The notes under the pieces were generated by a model that saw only the letters and a program-made list of their open reading frames with translations, ran no database searches and had not been told where the DNA came from. A stretch of DNA of 64,000 nucleotides from Massilia putida (GTDB lineage Bacteria > Pseudomonadota > Gammaproteobacteria > Burkholderiales > Burkholderiaceae_D): assembly GCF_001941825.1 (NCBI RefSeq), contig NZ_CP019037.1:310001-374000 (forward strand), given 5' to 3'. Both the position numbers and the translations under genes were made by a program. Below, one piece after another: positions 44,654 through 55,880 of the stretch. Position 1 is the first letter of the stretch, and each line of letters begins with the position of its first letter.

Positions 44654-47053
44654 TTAAATCGCCGCCAGCTTCTGCCACGTATCGATCACAGAGTCCGGAT
44701 TCAGCGACATCGATTCGATGCCTTGCTCCATCAGCCAGGCCGCAAACTCAGGATTGTCCGACGGCCCCTGACCGCAGATACCGATGTATTTACTCTTCGA
44801 CCGGCACGCCCAGATGACGAGCGTCAGCAGCGCCTGGAGCGCCGGATCCGACTCGTCGAAGTCCTTGGCCAGCAACTCCACGCCGGAGTCGCGGTCGAGA
44901 CCCAGCGTGAGCTGCGTCAGGTCGTTCGAACCAATCGAGAAGCCGTCGAAGTACTGCAGGAACTGCTCGGCCAGGATGGCGTTCGACGGCACTTCGCACA
45001 TCATGATGACGCGCAGGCCGTTCTCGCCGCGCTTCAGGCCATATTTCGCCAGCAGGTTGACAACCTTCTCGGCCTGGCCCAGCGTGCGCACGAACGGGAT
45101 CATGATCTCGACGTTCGTCAGACCCATCTCGTCGCGCACGCGTTTCAGCGCCATGCATTCCATCTCGAACGATTCGGCGAAGTCCTCGGCCAGGTAGCGC
45201 GCGGCGCCGCGGAAGCCCAGCATCGGGTTTTCCTCGTCCGGCTCGTAGCGCGAACCGCCGATCAGCTTCTTGTACTCGTTCGACTTGAAGTCGGACAGGC
45301 GCACGATGACGGGCTTCGGCCAGAACGCGGCGGCGATCGTCGCCACGCCTTCGGCCAGCTTGTCGACGTAGAACGCGCGCGGCGATGCATGGCCGCGCGC
45401 CACCGATTCCACGGCCTTTTTCAGGTCGGCGTCGATGTCCGGGTAGGCGAGGATTGCCTTCGGATGGACGCCGATGTTGTTGTTGATGATGAACTCGAGG
45501 CGGGCGAGACCGACGCCCGCATTCGGCACGGACTGGAAGTCGAACGCGAGCTGCGGATTGCCGACGTTGAGCATGATCTTCGCCGGGATCTTCGGCAGTT
45601 CACCTTGTTTCACGTGGGTGATGTCGAACGCGAGTTCGCCCTCGTAGATGCGGCCTTCGTCGCCTTCGGCGCAGGACACGGTCACGAACGTGCCGTCCGC
45701 AAGCAGCCCGGTCGCGTCGCCGCAGCCGACGACGGCCGGCACGCCCAGTTCACGGGCGATGATCGCCGCGTGGCACGTGCGGCCGCCACGGTTGGTGACG
45801 ATGGCCGAGGCGCGCTTCATGACCGGTTCCCAGTTCGGGTCGGTCATGTCGGCAACGAGGACGTCGCCCGGCTGTACGCGTTCCATTTCGGACGGGTCGT
45901 TGATGACACGGACCGGACCGGCGCCGATCTTCTGGCCGATCGCGCGGCCCGACGTCAGCACGGTACCGGTACCCTTCAGCTTGAAGCGTTGCTGCGAATC
46001 CGTCGCCTTCTGCTGCGACTTCACGGTTTCCGGACGCGCCTGCAGGATGTACAGCTTGCCGTCGCGGCCATCCTTGCCCCACTCGATGTCCATCGGGCGC
46101 TGATAGTGCTTCTCGATGATGACGGCATACTTGGCCAGCTCGACGACTTCCTCGTCGGTCAGCGAATAACGGTTGCGCTGCTCGATCGGCACGTCGACGG
46201 TCTGCACGGAGCGGCCGGCCTTGGCTTCCTTCGTGAATTCCATCTTGATCAGCTTGGAGCCGATGTTCTTGCGGATGACGGGCTTCTTGCCCTGCTCCAG
46301 CATCGGCTTGTGCACGTAGAACTCGTCCGGGTTGACGGCGCCCTGCACGACGGTCTCGCCCAGGCCGTAGCTCGACGTGACGAACACGACGTCCTTGAAA
46401 CCGGATTCCGTGTCGATGGTGAACATGACGCCGGCGGCGCCCGTGTCGGAACGGACCATGCGCTGCACGCCGGCCGACAGCGCGACCTCGGCGTGGGTGA
46501 AGCCCTTGTGCACGCGGTACGAGATCGCGCGGTCGTTGTACAGCGACGCGAACACGTGCTTCATCGCTTCCAGCACGTTGTCGATGCCGACGACGTTCAG
46601 GAACGTCTCCTGCTGGCCCGCGAACGAGGCGTCCGGCAGGTCTTCCGCGGTGGCGGACGAACGGACGGCGAACGACACTTCCGTGTCCGAATCGGCCACG
46701 AGACGGTCGTAGAAGGCTTCGATTTCCGCCTGCAGGCGCGGCTGGAACGGGGTGTCGATGATCCACTGGCGGATCTCGGCGCCGCTGGCGGCCAGGGTGC
46801 GGACGTCGTCCACGTCCAGGCCTTCGAGGCGCTTGGCGATGCGCTCGCCGAGGGAGTCCCCGCCGTCGACCGAGTGGTCCAGGAAGTCGCGGAACGCCTG
46901 GGCCGTGGTGGCGAAGCCGCCCGGCACGCGCACGCCGGCCTCGGCCAGCTGGCTGATCATCTCGCCGAGCGACGCGTTCTTGCCGCCGACCGACTCGACG
47001 TCGGTCATGCGTAGATCGTCGAACGAGGCGACGTAAGTGGATTGGTGGGTCAT
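44654..47053 (-). CDS. ppsA: Phosphoenolpyruvate synthase
   Basis: 799 residues, the usual length. N-terminal ATP-grasp nucleotide-binding domain ([33 protein letters not shown]), the phosphohistidine domain with [20 protein letters not shown] (catalytic His), and the C-terminal PEP/pyruvate barrel ending in [16 protein letters not shown], including the catalytic Cys. It converts pyruvate plus ATP to PEP, AMP and phosphate for gluconeogenesis, as needed when growing on aromatics. Start MTHQSTYV at 47053. Confidence 0.97.
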   Translation of the reverse strand: MTHQSTYVASFDDLRMTDVESVGGKNASLGEMISQLAEAGVRVPGGFATTAQAFRDFLDHSVDGGDSLGERIAKRLEGLDVDDVRTLAASGAEIRQWIIDTPFQPRLQAEIEAFYDRLVADSDTEVSFAVRSSATAEDLPDASFAGQQETFLNVVGIDNVLEAMKHVFASLYNDRAISYRVHKGFTHAEVALSAGVQRMVRSDTGAAGVMFTIDTESGFKDVVFVTSSYGLGETVVQGAVNPDEFYVHKPMLEQGKKPVIRKNIGSKLIKMEFTKEAKAGRSVQTVDVPIEQRNRYSLTDEEVVELAKYAVIIEKHYQRPMDIEWGKDGRDGKLYILQARPETVKSQQKATDSQQRFKLKGTGTVLTSGRAIGQKIGAGPVRVINDPSEMERVQPGDVLVADMTDPNWEPVMKRASAIVTNRGGRTCHAAIIARELGVPAVVGCGDATGLLADGTFVTVSCAEGDEGRIYEGELAFDITHVKQGELPKIPAKIMLNVGNPQLAFDFQSVPNAGVGLARLEFIINNNIGVHPKAILAYPDIDADLKKAVESVARGHASPRAFYVDKLAEGVATIAAAFWPKPVIVRLSDFKSNEYKKLIGGSRYEPDEENPMLGFRGAARYLAEDFAESFEMECMALKRVRDEMGLTNVEIMIPFVRTLGQAEKVVNLLAKYGLKRGENGLRVIMMCEVPSNAILAEQFLQYFDGFSIGSNDLTQLTLGLDRDSGVELLAKDFDESDPALQALLTLVIWACRSKSKYIGICGQGPSDNPEFAAWLMEQGIESMSLNPDSVIDTWQKLAAI

Positions 47054-47198
47054 GGTGAAACGCCTTTTGATGATGGAATCCCAAGTTGGATGGCAACTTA
47101 CCGAAGCCCGGCCAGCCCGGTCAATACCGTAGAAGTACCCTATCCACGACAGCCATCGCATGTGCGAATATCGCGCGGAAGCGCGGCGTTCACTGATA

Positions 47199-47219
47199 GT
47201 GATACATCCTGGGTATCAC
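47199..47219. promoter_or_regulatory. Inverted repeat between ppsA and the divergent chemoreceptor gene
   Basis: GTGATAC (47199-47205) and GTATCAC (47213-47219) form perfect 7-bp arms around 7 bases. It sits 146 bases upstream of ppsA and 87 bases upstream of the chemoreceptor gene, so it may be an operator for either. The rest of this 252-base gap shows nothing else I can name. Confidence 0.5.
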
Positions 47220-47305
47220 CTCGACATTTCTGTCATCTGGCGTAAAGACGGGAACGGCTTGTAGCATCATGATTCCATAAGGAAACTAACAATGCCGGAG
47301 ACACC

Positions 47306-48928
47306 ATGCTACGCACCATCACCATCCAGACCCGCCTGGGCGCCGCATTTGGCGCCATCCTCCTGCTGTTGTGCGGCATGGCCGTGCTCGGCATCGCCAG
47401 CCTCGCCTCCGTCAACGGGGCGCTGTCGCTCGTCATCAACGACCGTTTTCCGAAAGTCATGCGCAGCACCGCGGCGCTGGATGGCATCAAGGACGTGTCG
47501 ATCGCCACGCGCAATATCGTCCTCGCCGCCACCCCGGCCGCAGCCGAGGCCGAGCTCGTCCAACTGAAGGCGCGCGATGCCGAGGTGATGGCTGACCTGG
47601 CATGGGTCGAGCGCAACGCCACCACGGACAAGGGGCGTCAGATCATGGCCAAACTGCACGAACTCAAGGCGCACTGCGATGCCGACCGGGCGCGCGTGCT
47701 GGAACTCGTCGCCGCCGGCAAGCGCGACGAGGCCTCCGCCTGGCTGTCGACGGGCATGGCCGTCAACCAGGCCGCCTACGTCGCGCAAGTCCGCGAACTC
47801 GTCGGCATCGGCGGCAAGCTGATGGCGAAGAGCGGTGCGGAAGCGGAGCAGGCCTATGGCAACGCGCGCACCTTGAGCGTGGCCCTGGGCACGGCCGGCC
47901 TCCTGCTGGCGGCGGCGCTGGCGTGGCTGATCAGTCGCAGCATCACGGCGCCGCTGCGCCAGGCCGTCGGCATCGCCGGCGCCATCGCCGACGGCCGGCT
48001 CGACAGCCGGATCGAGGTGACTGGCAAGGATGAAATCGCGCAGCTGTTCCAGTCGCTGCGCACGATGAATGCCGGGCTGTGCCACATCGTCGGACAAGTG
48101 CGCGGCGGCGCCGATGCGATCCGTACGGCGGCCGGTGAGATCGCCAGCGGCACGGCGGACCTGTCGTCGCGTACGGAAGAGCAGGCCGCGTCGCTCGAGG
48201 AAACCGCCTCGTCGATGGAAGAATTGACCGGCGCCGTGCGCGACAGCGCGGAGTATGCACGCGACGCGAACCGGATCGCCGGCGAAGCCCTCGAGACGGC
48301 GCGTACCGGCGGACGAGAAGTCGGCCAGGTGGTCGAGACCATGGCCGCCATCGACGCGTCGTCGCGCAAGATCGCCGACATCACCGGCATGATCGACGGC
48401 ATCGCCTTCCAGACCAATATCCTCGCGCTGAACGCGGCGGTCGAGGCGGCGCGGGCCGGCGAACAGGGACGCGGCTTTGCCGTCGTCGCGAGCGAGGTGC
48501 GCAACCTGGCGCAGCGCTCCGCCACCGCCGCGCGCGAAATCAAGGCCCTGATCGAGGAATCGGTGGCGCGCGTCGACGAAGGCCGCGCGGACGCGGACCG
48601 TGCCGGCCGCACCATCGGCGCGATGGTCGACCGGATCGCGCAGGTCGCGGCGCTGATGGCGCACATCGACGAGGCCAGCCAGCAACAGGCGGCGGGCATC
48701 GTCCAGATCAACACGGCGCTGGCCCAGATGGACCAGGTGACGCAGCAGAACGCCGCCCTCGTCGAGGAAGCTGCCGCCGCGTCCGAATCGATGCAGGAAC
48801 AGACCGAGGCGCTGACGGGCACGGTCAGCCTGTTCGTGCTGGACGAGACCGTCCCTCGCGACCGCACGCCGCCGGCATCGCAGCCGCGCCGCGCTTCTGC
48901 TCCCGCGGTGCGCCTCGGTTACGCCTGA
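47306..48928 (+). CDS. Methyl-accepting chemotaxis protein
   Basis: 540 residues. TM1 (~12-32), a periplasmic helical sensor (~33-188; note [20 protein letters not shown]), TM2 (~190-211), HAMP and a signalling domain with the conserved hairpin ([20 protein letters not shown]) and flanking methylation helices ([20 protein letters not shown]). The same architecture is seen in the chemoreceptor at 13496, but this one has the high-GC codon use of the surrounding backbone. Ribosome site ggaga precedes the ATG. Its end overlaps the convergent LysR gene by 10 bases. Confidence 0.93.
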   Translation: MLRTITIQTRLGAAFGAILLLLCGMAVLGIASLASVNGALSLVINDRFPKVMRSTAALDGIKDVSIATRNIVLAATPAAAEAELVQLKARDAEVMADLAWVERNATTDKGRQIMAKLHELKAHCDADRARVLELVAAGKRDEASAWLSTGMAVNQAAYVAQVRELVGIGGKLMAKSGAEAEQAYGNARTLSVALGTAGLLLAAALAWLISRSITAPLRQAVGIAGAIADGRLDSRIEVTGKDEIAQLFQSLRTMNAGLCHIVGQVRGGADAIRTAAGEIASGTADLSSRTEEQAASLEETASSMEELTGAVRDSAEYARDANRIAGEALETARTGGREVGQVVETMAAIDASSRKIADITGMIDGIAFQTNILALNAAVEAARAGEQGRGFAVVASEVRNLAQRSATAAREIKALIEESVARVDEGRADADRAGRTIGAMVDRIAQVAALMAHIDEASQQQAAGIVQINTALAQMDQVTQQNAALVEEAAAASESMQEQTEALTGTVSLFVLDETVPRDRTPPASQPRRASAPAVRLGYA

Positions 48929-49848
48929 CGCCCGCTCCGGCGTGTCCGCTCCTGCTCGAGGTGGATGCCGGCGCGCCGGATCATGTCGCAAAAATACTGC
49001 GCCGCCGGCGTGAGCGGCAGGTCGCCGCGCCGTACGATGCAGATCGGCGGCGCCGGGAGGACCTCCTTCACACGGATGATGTCGAGGGCGTTGCGCGTGA
49101 TCTCGAATTCGGCCCACTGCACGGGCAGCATCGCAAGGAAGTCGGAATACGCGATGGTCGTAATGTAGGTGAGCGCCGAATGCGCGCGCATGACGAGGCG
49201 CGGAACGGGCAGTCCGTGCTGCTCGAACAGCGGCGCGAACTCTTCCTCCGGCTTGAACGTCACCGTCGTGCTGATCCATTCCGCGCCCTGCAGGTCGGCG
49301 AGCGAGCGCGCCTTCGACAGCGGATGGCCGCGCCGGCACAGGACGACGCGCGTGTTGTCGAACAGCTTTTCCACGACGAGGTCGGACCCCGGCGGCTGCT
49401 CGGGTGCCGGCCCGACATAGCAGTCCAGCTCCCCATTCTTCAGTTTCGCTTCGGCGGCCGGAAACACGCCGTCGAGCACGTCCAGCTGCACGTCCGGATA
49501 GCGCTGCCGGAACGTCTTCAAGGCGTACGGCAGCAGCGCGATGTGCGGCACCGTCGACAGGCACACGTTCAGCGTCCCCTCCGTCCCGCCCCGCAGCTGC
49601 GCGATGTCTTCCTGCGCGCGGCGCATCTCGTTCTGGATCGTCCGCGCCCGGTCGAGCAGGCGCACGCCCATCGCCGTCAGGGTGACGCCGCGCGCATTCC
49701 GTTCGAACAGCGACACGTCCAGTTCGCGCTCCAGCTCCTGGAGTCCGCGCGACACGACGGGCTGCGCCAGGCCGAGGTGGCGCGCCGCGGCCCGCACGCT
49801 GCCCATCTCGGCGACGGCGAGGAAATTACGCAATTGGCTGAGTTTCAT
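48919..49848 (-). CDS. LysR-family regulator, divergent from the monooxygenase cluster
   Basis: 309 residues. N-terminal HTH ([40 protein letters not shown]) and effector domain. It is divergent from the operon at 49960 with a 111-base shared region containing two similar stretches (TTGGGTATCAGTGAG and TTCGGGATCAGTACC), likely its binding sites. It should activate the operon in response to an aromatic inducer. Confidence 0.9.
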   Translation of the reverse strand: MKLSQLRNFLAVAEMGSVRAAARHLGLAQPVVSRGLQELERELDVSLFERNARGVTLTAMGVRLLDRARTIQNEMRRAQEDIAQLRGGTEGTLNVCLSTVPHIALLPYALKTFRQRYPDVQLDVLDGVFPAAEAKLKNGELDCYVGPAPEQPPGSDLVVEKLFDNTRVVLCRRGHPLSKARSLADLQGAEWISTTVTFKPEEEFAPLFEQHGLPVPRLVMRAHSALTYITTIAYSDFLAMLPVQWAEFEITRNALDIIRVKEVLPAPPICIVRRGDLPLTPAAQYFCDMIRRAGIHLEQERTRRSGRQA

Positions 49849-49959
49849 GAGCGATAGCTTTTGGGTATCAGTGAGCTAATTATGCCATCTTTCGGGATCA
49901 GTACCGTCTGGATAAGCTTGATTCCAACAATAAACGAACGCGCATTTCGGAGACGCACA

Positions 49960-51594
49960 ATGAACACACCCCCCTCCTCTTCCCTCGACATCCGCACGGA
50001 AGTCCTGATCGTCGGTGCCGGTCCGGCCGGGCTCGCGCTGGCCATCGAACTGGGCACGCGCGGCATCCACTGCGTGGTCGTCGAACGCAACGAGCGCGTG
50101 GGCCACGCGCCCCGCGCCAAGACGACGAACGTGCGCACCCGCGAACACATGCGCCGCTGGGGCATTGCCGGCAAGCTGGCGGAGGCATCGCCGCTGGGCC
50201 TCGACTATCCGTCCGACGTCGCCTTCGTCACGCGGCTCAACGGGCATCTGCTGGCCCGGTTCGACAACGCCTTCTATTGCGCACCGGCGCCTCATGCGTT
50301 GTATTCGGAACACGCGCAATGGATTCCGCAATACACGCTGGAGCGCGTGCTGAAGGCGCATGCGCAGACGCTGCCCGGCGTCGAATTCCGCTTCGCCACC
50401 GAACTCGAATCGTTCCAGCAGCACGACGACGGCGTCGAGGCCACGGTACGCGACCTGCAGAGCGGCCAGACCGGGCGCGTCCGCTGCGATTACCTGGTCG
50501 GCGCGGACGGCGCGCGCAGCACAGTCCGCCAGGCCATCGGCGCCAGGATGGACGGCCGCTATGGCCTTTCGCGCAACTACAACATCGTGTTCCGCGCGCC
50601 CGGCCTGGCCGAGGCGCACCCGCATGGCCGCGCCATCATGTACTGGCAGGTCAACGGCGACGTGCCCAGCCTGATCGGGCCCATGGACGTGAACGATACC
50701 TGGTTCTTCATGCCGACGGACGTCCCGGCCGATTTCAAGGTCGAAGGCGACGCGGCCGCCGACCTGATCCGCCAGGCCACCGGCATCGACCTGCCCTATG
50801 AAGTGCTGAGCACCGACGAGTGGGTCGCCAGCCGCCTCATCGCCGACCGCTACCAGCTGGGTCGTGCTTTCCTGATCGGCGACGCCTGCCACCTGCATCC
50901 GCCGTTCGGCGGCTACGGCATGAACATGGGCATCGCGGACGGCGTCGACCTGGGCTGGAAGCTCGCCGCCGTCCTGCGCGGCTGGGGCGGCGCCGAGTTG
51001 CTGTCGACCTACGAGGCCGAACGGCGGCCCGTGCACCAGTTCGTCATGGACGAGGCAGTGGCCAACCATGCCCTGCTCGGCAGCCAGCTCGCCCGTCCCG
51101 GCATCGAGGACGACGACGCGGCCGGAGCCCGGCTGCGCGCCGAGGTCGGTGCCGCCATCCAGGACACCAAGATCCGCGAATTCAAGACGCTCGGTGTCGT
51201 GCTCGGCTACACCTACCGGGGCTCGCCCATCGTCGTCGACGACGGCTCGTGCCCGCCCGCCCATCACGTCACCCGCTTCGAGCCGGACGCGGGACCGGGC
51301 AACCTCGCGCCGCACGCATGGCTGGCGGACGGGCGCTCGCTATACGACGGTTTCGGCACGGGCTTCACCTTGCTCGTGTGCGGCGACGAGGACGCGCCGG
51401 ACGTCGAGCGCGCCATGCGCGACGCCAACCGACTCGGTATCCCGCTGACCGTACTGATGCCGCGCGACCCGGCCCTGGCGCCGCTGTACCGGGCGCGCCT
51501 GGCGCTGATCCGCCCCGACCAGCACGTGGCCTGGCGCGGCGACGCCTGGCCCGGCGCCGGTGCCGACCTGCTCCAGCGCGTCACCGGTCACTGA
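49960..51594 (+). CDS. FAD-dependent aromatic hydroxylase (MhpA-like)
   Basis: 544 residues from MNTPPSSS (ttcggagacgc upstream). FAD motif GAGPAG (19-24), DG motif GADGARSTVRQ, GD motif IGDACHLHPPFGGYGMN, and a C-terminal thioredoxin-like domain (~420-540) typical of 3-(3-hydroxyphenyl)propionate hydroxylase/phenol hydroxylase-type enzymes. It starts a four-gene operon and likely adds a second hydroxyl ortho to a phenol, preparing the ring for the extradiol dioxygenase at 52493. Confidence 0.9.
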   Translation: MNTPPSSSLDIRTEVLIVGAGPAGLALAIELGTRGIHCVVVERNERVGHAPRAKTTNVRTREHMRRWGIAGKLAEASPLGLDYPSDVAFVTRLNGHLLARFDNAFYCAPAPHALYSEHAQWIPQYTLERVLKAHAQTLPGVEFRFATELESFQQHDDGVEATVRDLQSGQTGRVRCDYLVGADGARSTVRQAIGARMDGRYGLSRNYNIVFRAPGLAEAHPHGRAIMYWQVNGDVPSLIGPMDVNDTWFFMPTDVPADFKVEGDAAADLIRQATGIDLPYEVLSTDEWVASRLIADRYQLGRAFLIGDACHLHPPFGGYGMNMGIADGVDLGWKLAAVLRGWGGAELLSTYEAERRPVHQFVMDEAVANHALLGSQLARPGIEDDDAAGARLRAEVGAAIQDTKIREFKTLGVVLGYTYRGSPIVVDDGSCPPAHHVTRFEPDAGPGNLAPHAWLADGRSLYDGFGTGFTLLVCGDEDAPDVERAMRDANRLGIPLTVLMPRDPALAPLYRARLALIRPDQHVAWRGDAWPGAGADLLQRVTGH

Positions 51595-51630
51595 TCGAAT
51601 TACTCCCCCTGAACGAACGAAGGAAACACG

Positions 51631-52467
51631 ATGAAACTCTTACGCTACGGCCCCGTCGGCGCCGAAAAACCCGCCGCTCTCGACGCCGCCGGCCGCATCC
51701 GCGACCTGTCCCTGCTGGTCCCCGACCTCACGCCCGACTGGCTCAGCCAGGAGCGCCTGCGCGCACTGACGGCCATCGACCTTGAGAAGATGCCGCTGGT
51801 GGCGAACGACGTCCGCATCGGCACGCCGGTCGCCGGCGTGCGCCAGTTCGTCGCCATCGGCCTGAATTACCGGAAGCACGCGGAAGAATCCGGCCTGCCG
51901 CTGCCCGCGGAGCCCATCGTCTTCACGAAGGCGCTGACGTCGCTCAGCGGCCCGAACGACGACATCGTGCTGCCGCAGGGTTCCGAGCAGACCGACTGGG
52001 AAATCGAGCTCGGCGTCGTGATCGGCACGACCGCGCGCAAGGTCGGCAAGGACGAGGCGCTGCGTTACGTGGCCGGTTATTGCCTGGCCAACGACGTCTC
52101 GGAACGCCACTGGCAGATCCACCGCAACGGCCAGTGGGGAAAAGGCAAGAGCTTCGACAGCTTCGGGCCGATCGGCCCATGGCTCGTCACGAGCGACGAG
52201 CTGCCCGACCCGCAGGTGCTGGACATGGAGCTGCAGGTCAACGGCAAGACCATGCAGAAGAGTAATACGAGCGACATGATCTTTTCCGTCGCCGAGATCG
52301 TTTCTTACCTGAGCCAGTTCATGACCCTGCTGCCCGGCGACGTGATCGTGACGGGCACGCCGGCCGGGGTCGGCCTCGGCTGCAAGCCGGCGACGTTCCT
52401 GCGCCGCGGCGACGTCGTCATGCTGACCATCGACCAACTGGGCACCCAGATCCAGCACGTCGTATAA
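51631..52467 (+). CDS. Fumarylacetoacetate hydrolase-family protein
   Basis: 278 residues. Signature blocks FVAIGLNYRKHAEESGLPLP, DWEIELGVVIGTTARKV, GYCLANDVSERHWQ, KSFDSFGPIGPWLVT and MIFSVAEIVSYLSQFMTLLP, with the Glu/Asp metal site of the FAH fold. It probably hydrolyses or decarboxylates the ring-cleavage product of the operon. A closely similar paralogue starts at 63405. Confidence 0.9.
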   Translation: MKLLRYGPVGAEKPAALDAAGRIRDLSLLVPDLTPDWLSQERLRALTAIDLEKMPLVANDVRIGTPVAGVRQFVAIGLNYRKHAEESGLPLPAEPIVFTKALTSLSGPNDDIVLPQGSEQTDWEIELGVVIGTTARKVGKDEALRYVAGYCLANDVSERHWQIHRNGQWGKGKSFDSFGPIGPWLVTSDELPDPQVLDMELQVNGKTMQKSNTSDMIFSVAEIVSYLSQFMTLLPGDVIVTGTPAGVGLGCKPATFLRRGDVVMLTIDQLGTQIQHVV

Positions 52468-52492
52468 GCCGCTTGGCCAACGGAGGAGAACG

Positions 52493-53410
52493 ATGAACGA
52501 TAACGCAGCCGTGCACTCGGTGCACGAATTCGTCTTCAGCGTGCCGGAGCTGGCGCCGGCCCGGCAGTTCTATACGAGCTTCGGGCTCGACGTGCGCCGC
52601 GAGGACGGCGGCCTTGGCCTCTACACGGCGGGTCGCGCCGAACGCTGGGCCCACGTCCTGCCGGGCACGCGCAAGCGCCTGCTGTGGCTCGTGCTGGGCA
52701 TCTACGAGCGCGACGTGGACGCATTCGTGCGCCGGCTCGCCGCGCTGGACATCGAACGCATCGCGCCGCCCGCCGGCGCGACGGCCGACGGCATCTGGGT
52801 GCGCTCGCCCGACGGCCTGCCCGTCTGCCTGAAGGTCGCCGCCAAGTGCTCGCCGACCGACAAGGCGCCGCGCAGCTTTCCGCCGGCGGCGAGCACCATC
52901 GGGCGTGCGCCGCAGCGCAGCAAGGTGCAGCAAGTGCGTCCGCGCCACCTGTCGCACGTCCTGCTGTTCACGAAGGACGTGGGCGCCAGCCTGCGTTTTT
53001 ATACCGAAGCGCTGGGCCTGCGCCTGTCGGACCGTTCGGGCGACATCATCGCCTTCCTCCACAGCCCGCACGGCAGCGACCACCACCTCGTCGCCTTCGC
53101 AAAATCGGACGACTACGGTCTGCACCACAGCAGCTGGGACGTCGGCTCGTTCGACGAGGTGGGACTCGGGGCGCGCCAGATGGCGCAGGCGGGCTACCGC
53201 GACGGCTGGGGCGTCGGCCGCCACGTGCTGGGCTCGAATTACTTCCGCTACGTGCGCGACCCGTGGGGCAGTTATGCGGAATATTCGTTCGACATCGACC
53301 ATATTCCCGCCGGCACAGTGTGGCCGGCCGCCGACTACCCCGCCGAGGATTCGCTGTACGTGTGGGGACCTGATTTGCCGGACGATTTTGTACGGAACTA
53401 CGAAGCCTGA
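52493..53410 (+). CDS. Extradiol (VOC-fold) dioxygenase
   Basis: 305 residues with two VOC modules. The C-terminal one carries the Fe ligands His155 (RHLSHVLLF), His212 (HHSSWDVGSFDEV) and Glu263 (GSYAEYSFDIDH), plus GSNYFRYVRDPWG. This is the catechol 2,3-dioxygenase type of meta-cleavage enzyme. It follows the FAA hydrolase by 25 bases. The substrate is presumably the catechol made by the flavin hydroxylase. Confidence 0.9.
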   Translation: MNDNAAVHSVHEFVFSVPELAPARQFYTSFGLDVRREDGGLGLYTAGRAERWAHVLPGTRKRLLWLVLGIYERDVDAFVRRLAALDIERIAPPAGATADGIWVRSPDGLPVCLKVAAKCSPTDKAPRSFPPAASTIGRAPQRSKVQQVRPRHLSHVLLFTKDVGASLRFYTEALGLRLSDRSGDIIAFLHSPHGSDHHLVAFAKSDDYGLHHSSWDVGSFDEVGLGARQMAQAGYRDGWGVGRHVLGSNYFRYVRDPWGSYAEYSFDIDHIPAGTVWPAADYPAEDSLYVWGPDLPDDFVRNYEA

Positions 53411-53446
53411 CCAATCACATCAAAATAGACAACAAAGGAGACAACC

Positions 53447-54784
53447 ATGGACCTACCCACCACCGCAGCCCCGCCGGCCGCGCAAGCCGGCGCGCATGAT
53501 GGCGGCCGCGTGGCGCCGCTGCAGAAACTCACGCTGTTCCTGTGCTTCCTCGTCGTCGCGGCGGACGGCTTCGACCTCGCCTCCGTCGGCTACGTCGTGC
53601 CGCTGCTGAAGAAGGCGTGGTCGGCGACGCCGGCGCAGCTCGGCCAGGTGTTCGGCGCCGGCCTGCTCGGACTCACCATCGGCAGCTTCGTGTTCGGCCC
53701 TCTGGCCGACCGCATCGGGCGCAAGCGTGTGATCCTGGTCTCGATGTTCGTGTTCGCGCTCGGCAGCCTGGCCAGTGCGCTCGTGCGCTCGCCAGGCGAG
53801 CTGGCGCTGCTGCGCCTGCTGACCGGCATCGGCCTGGGCGGCGCGATGCCGACCGCGATCACGCTGTCGTCCGAATTCAGCCCGGAGCGCAACCGCAACT
53901 GGCTCGTCACCTTGATGTTCTGCGGCTTTACCCTCGGCCTGGCCTGCGGCGGCGGGCTGGCGGCGGTGCTGATCCCGGCCTATGGCTGGCAGGGCGTATT
54001 CGTGTTCGGCGGCGTGGCGCCGCTGGTGTTGGTGCCCGTCATCTGGCGCTGGATGCCGGAATCGCTGCGCTTCATGGAAGGCAAGCCGCGCTTTGCGGCC
54101 GAGGCCCGCGCCGTGCGCCTGCGCCTGACCGGCAATCCCGATGCACCGGCGCAAGCCGCGCCGCAGGCGGCGGCCGCGCCGGCAGCGCGCGAGGGCATCG
54201 TCGCCACGCTGTTCAGCCGCCACTACCGCTCGGGCACCCTGCTCCTCTGGCTCGCGTTCTTCTGCACGCTGTGGGTGTATTACCAGATCAGCAGCTGGCT
54301 GCCGACCGCGATGACCGGCGCCGGCATCCCGATCACGCAGGCGGCCACGATCGGCGCCATGATGCCGCTGGGCGGAACTATCGGCTCGCTCATCAACGCG
54401 TGGCTGATGGACCGGCGCAATCCCTTCCTCGTGCTGACGGCGTCGTACCTGTTCGCGGGCGCATCCATCATCGCGACCGGTACGGTGATGGACGACCCGG
54501 CCCTGCTGTACGTGGCGGTGTTCTGCATCGGCTTCGGCCTGTCCGGCGCCCAGACCGGCGCCAACGTGCTCGTATCCGGCTTCTACACGACGGCGGCGCG
54601 CGCCACCGGCGTCAGCTGGGCACTGGCGGTCGGACGCGTGGGTTCCATCGTGGGCGCCACGACGGGCGGCCTGATGCTCGCGAGCCTGCCGTCGCTGAAC
54701 ACGACCTTCCTCGTCTTCGCCATCCCGACCGCCGTGGCCGCCATTGCGATGGCCACGACCGGCAAGCTGTACCCGAAGCACTGA
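53447..54784 (+). CDS. Aromatic acid:H+ symporter (AAHS) MFS transporter
   Basis: 445 residues, twelve membrane helices. The AAHS signature LVVAADGFDLASVGYVVPLL in TM1 carries the conserved Asp of PcaK-type transporters, followed by GPLADRIGRKRVIL in loop 2-3. A Pro/Ala-rich loop lies between TM6 and TM7. It probably imports the growth substrate of the operon. Confidence 0.93.
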   Translation: MDLPTTAAPPAAQAGAHDGGRVAPLQKLTLFLCFLVVAADGFDLASVGYVVPLLKKAWSATPAQLGQVFGAGLLGLTIGSFVFGPLADRIGRKRVILVSMFVFALGSLASALVRSPGELALLRLLTGIGLGGAMPTAITLSSEFSPERNRNWLVTLMFCGFTLGLACGGGLAAVLIPAYGWQGVFVFGGVAPLVLVPVIWRWMPESLRFMEGKPRFAAEARAVRLRLTGNPDAPAQAAPQAAAAPAAREGIVATLFSRHYRSGTLLLWLAFFCTLWVYYQISSWLPTAMTGAGIPITQAATIGAMMPLGGTIGSLINAWLMDRRNPFLVLTASYLFAGASIIATGTVMDDPALLYVAVFCIGFGLSGAQTGANVLVSGFYTTAARATGVSWALAVGRVGSIVGATTGGLMLASLPSLNTTFLVFAIPTAVAAIAMATTGKLYPKH

Positions 54785-54802
54785 CCCCGGGACGGCGCGG
54801 CA

Positions 54803-55735
54803 TCACGCCGCGCCGTCGTCCGCATCCGCGGCGAAAATCCCCTTCACGACCGACCTGAACCACTGGTTGCCCGCGTCGACATGGTAGCGGGCATGCCAGT
54901 ACTGCTTGACCGCGATCGCGGGGATCGCCAGCGGCAGTTCGAACACTTCGATCTCGGCCAGGCGCAGGAACAGGTCGGCCAGTTCCGCCGGCACCGTGGC
55001 CAGGTAGTCCGAGCCAGCCACGATGCCCGGTATCGCCAGCAGGTACGGCACTTCCAGCGCCACGCGCAGGGTCGCGCCGCGCTCCTTCACTTTCTGCTCG
55101 AGCAGCGCGTTCGTCTGCGTCGTCGCCGTCGCCATCACGTGGCGCGCCTGCACGAACGCGTCGAAATCGATGGGCCCCGCTTCCCGCCGCTGCTTGCCGA
55201 CGATGCCCGTCAGTGCGCGCCGGAACAGCGTCTGCTGGTACAGCGCATCGCCCAGGTTCCCGAAATAGCCCCAGGCGGCGTCGATCGCCCCGCTCTCCAG
55301 CTGTTCGCTCACCTCGCGCGGACGTACCGCGACCGGCTTGATGGTCACGCCGGGCGCCTGCACGGCCAGCGCGCTGATCACGCGCGGCAGGATCACCGTT
55401 CCGCCCATGTCCGTCATGCCCACCGCGAACGTGCGCGTCGACGTGGCGGGGTGGAAAGTCGGCCCATCCCAAATGTCGGACTGGATCAGGTCCAGCACCC
55501 GTCGCGCCCCTAGCGCGATCCGTTCGCCGACCGGCGTGGGCGCCATGCCCGCGCCGCTGCGCACGAAGAGCTCGTCGCCGAACTTGGCGCGCATCCGGGC
55601 CAGGCCATGGCTGACGGCCGGTTGCGTCAGGTCGAGTCGCAACGCGGCCCTGGATACGCTGCGCTCGCGGTACAGCGCGTCGATGAGGTACAGGAAATTC
55701 AGGTCATCGTAGTTCATGGCATGCAGCGTGTTCAT
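54803..55735 (-). CDS. LysR-family regulator (NodD/PcaQ-like)
   Basis: About 310 residues. Start at MNTLHAMNYDDL (55735) or MNYDDLNF (55717); neither has a strong ribosome site. HTH LIDALYRERSVSRAALRLDL and TQPAVSHGLARMRAKFGDEL. It converges with the AAHS gene and is divergent from the porin at 55881, which it may regulate. Confidence 0.87.
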   Translation of the reverse strand: MNTLHAMNYDDLNFLYLIDALYRERSVSRAALRLDLTQPAVSHGLARMRAKFGDELFVRSGAGMAPTPVGERIALGARRVLDLIQSDIWDGPTFHPATSTRTFAVGMTDMGGTVILPRVISALAVQAPGVTIKPVAVRPREVSEQLESGAIDAAWGYFGNLGDALYQQTLFRRALTGIVGKQRREAGPIDFDAFVQARHVMATATTQTNALLEQKVKERGATLRVALEVPYLLAIPGIVAGSDYLATVPAELADLFLRLAEIEVFELPLAIPAIAVKQYWHARYHVDAGNQWFRSVVKGIFAADADDGAA

Positions 55736-55880
55736 AACAAGCGCCCATCTTACCGCCGTCACGCGGCTAGGGGCCCAAACTATTAATTGCGTGCATAAAG
55801 CGTATGACGTGCATTGCATAGGTTTTGTCGGGCAGCATCCCTAAGCTTCTTCGTACACAACAACTATTGAAGGAGACATC

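Noticed and set aside
44723..47014. A 763-codon plus-strand frame opposite ppsA
   Set aside because: It is a long open antisense frame produced by the high-GC codon use of ppsA; the protein is Arg/Val/His-rich with no domain.
47309..49564. A 751-codon minus-strand frame across the chemoreceptor and LysR genes
   Set aside because: It is a shadow of two well-supported genes and has low-complexity Arg/Ala composition.
49888..49902. A sixth island motif upstream of the flavin hydroxylase at 49960 (CCATCTTTCGGGATC)
   Set aside because: Only about 10 of 15 bases agree, the palindrome is lost, and the gap is better explained by LysR sites.
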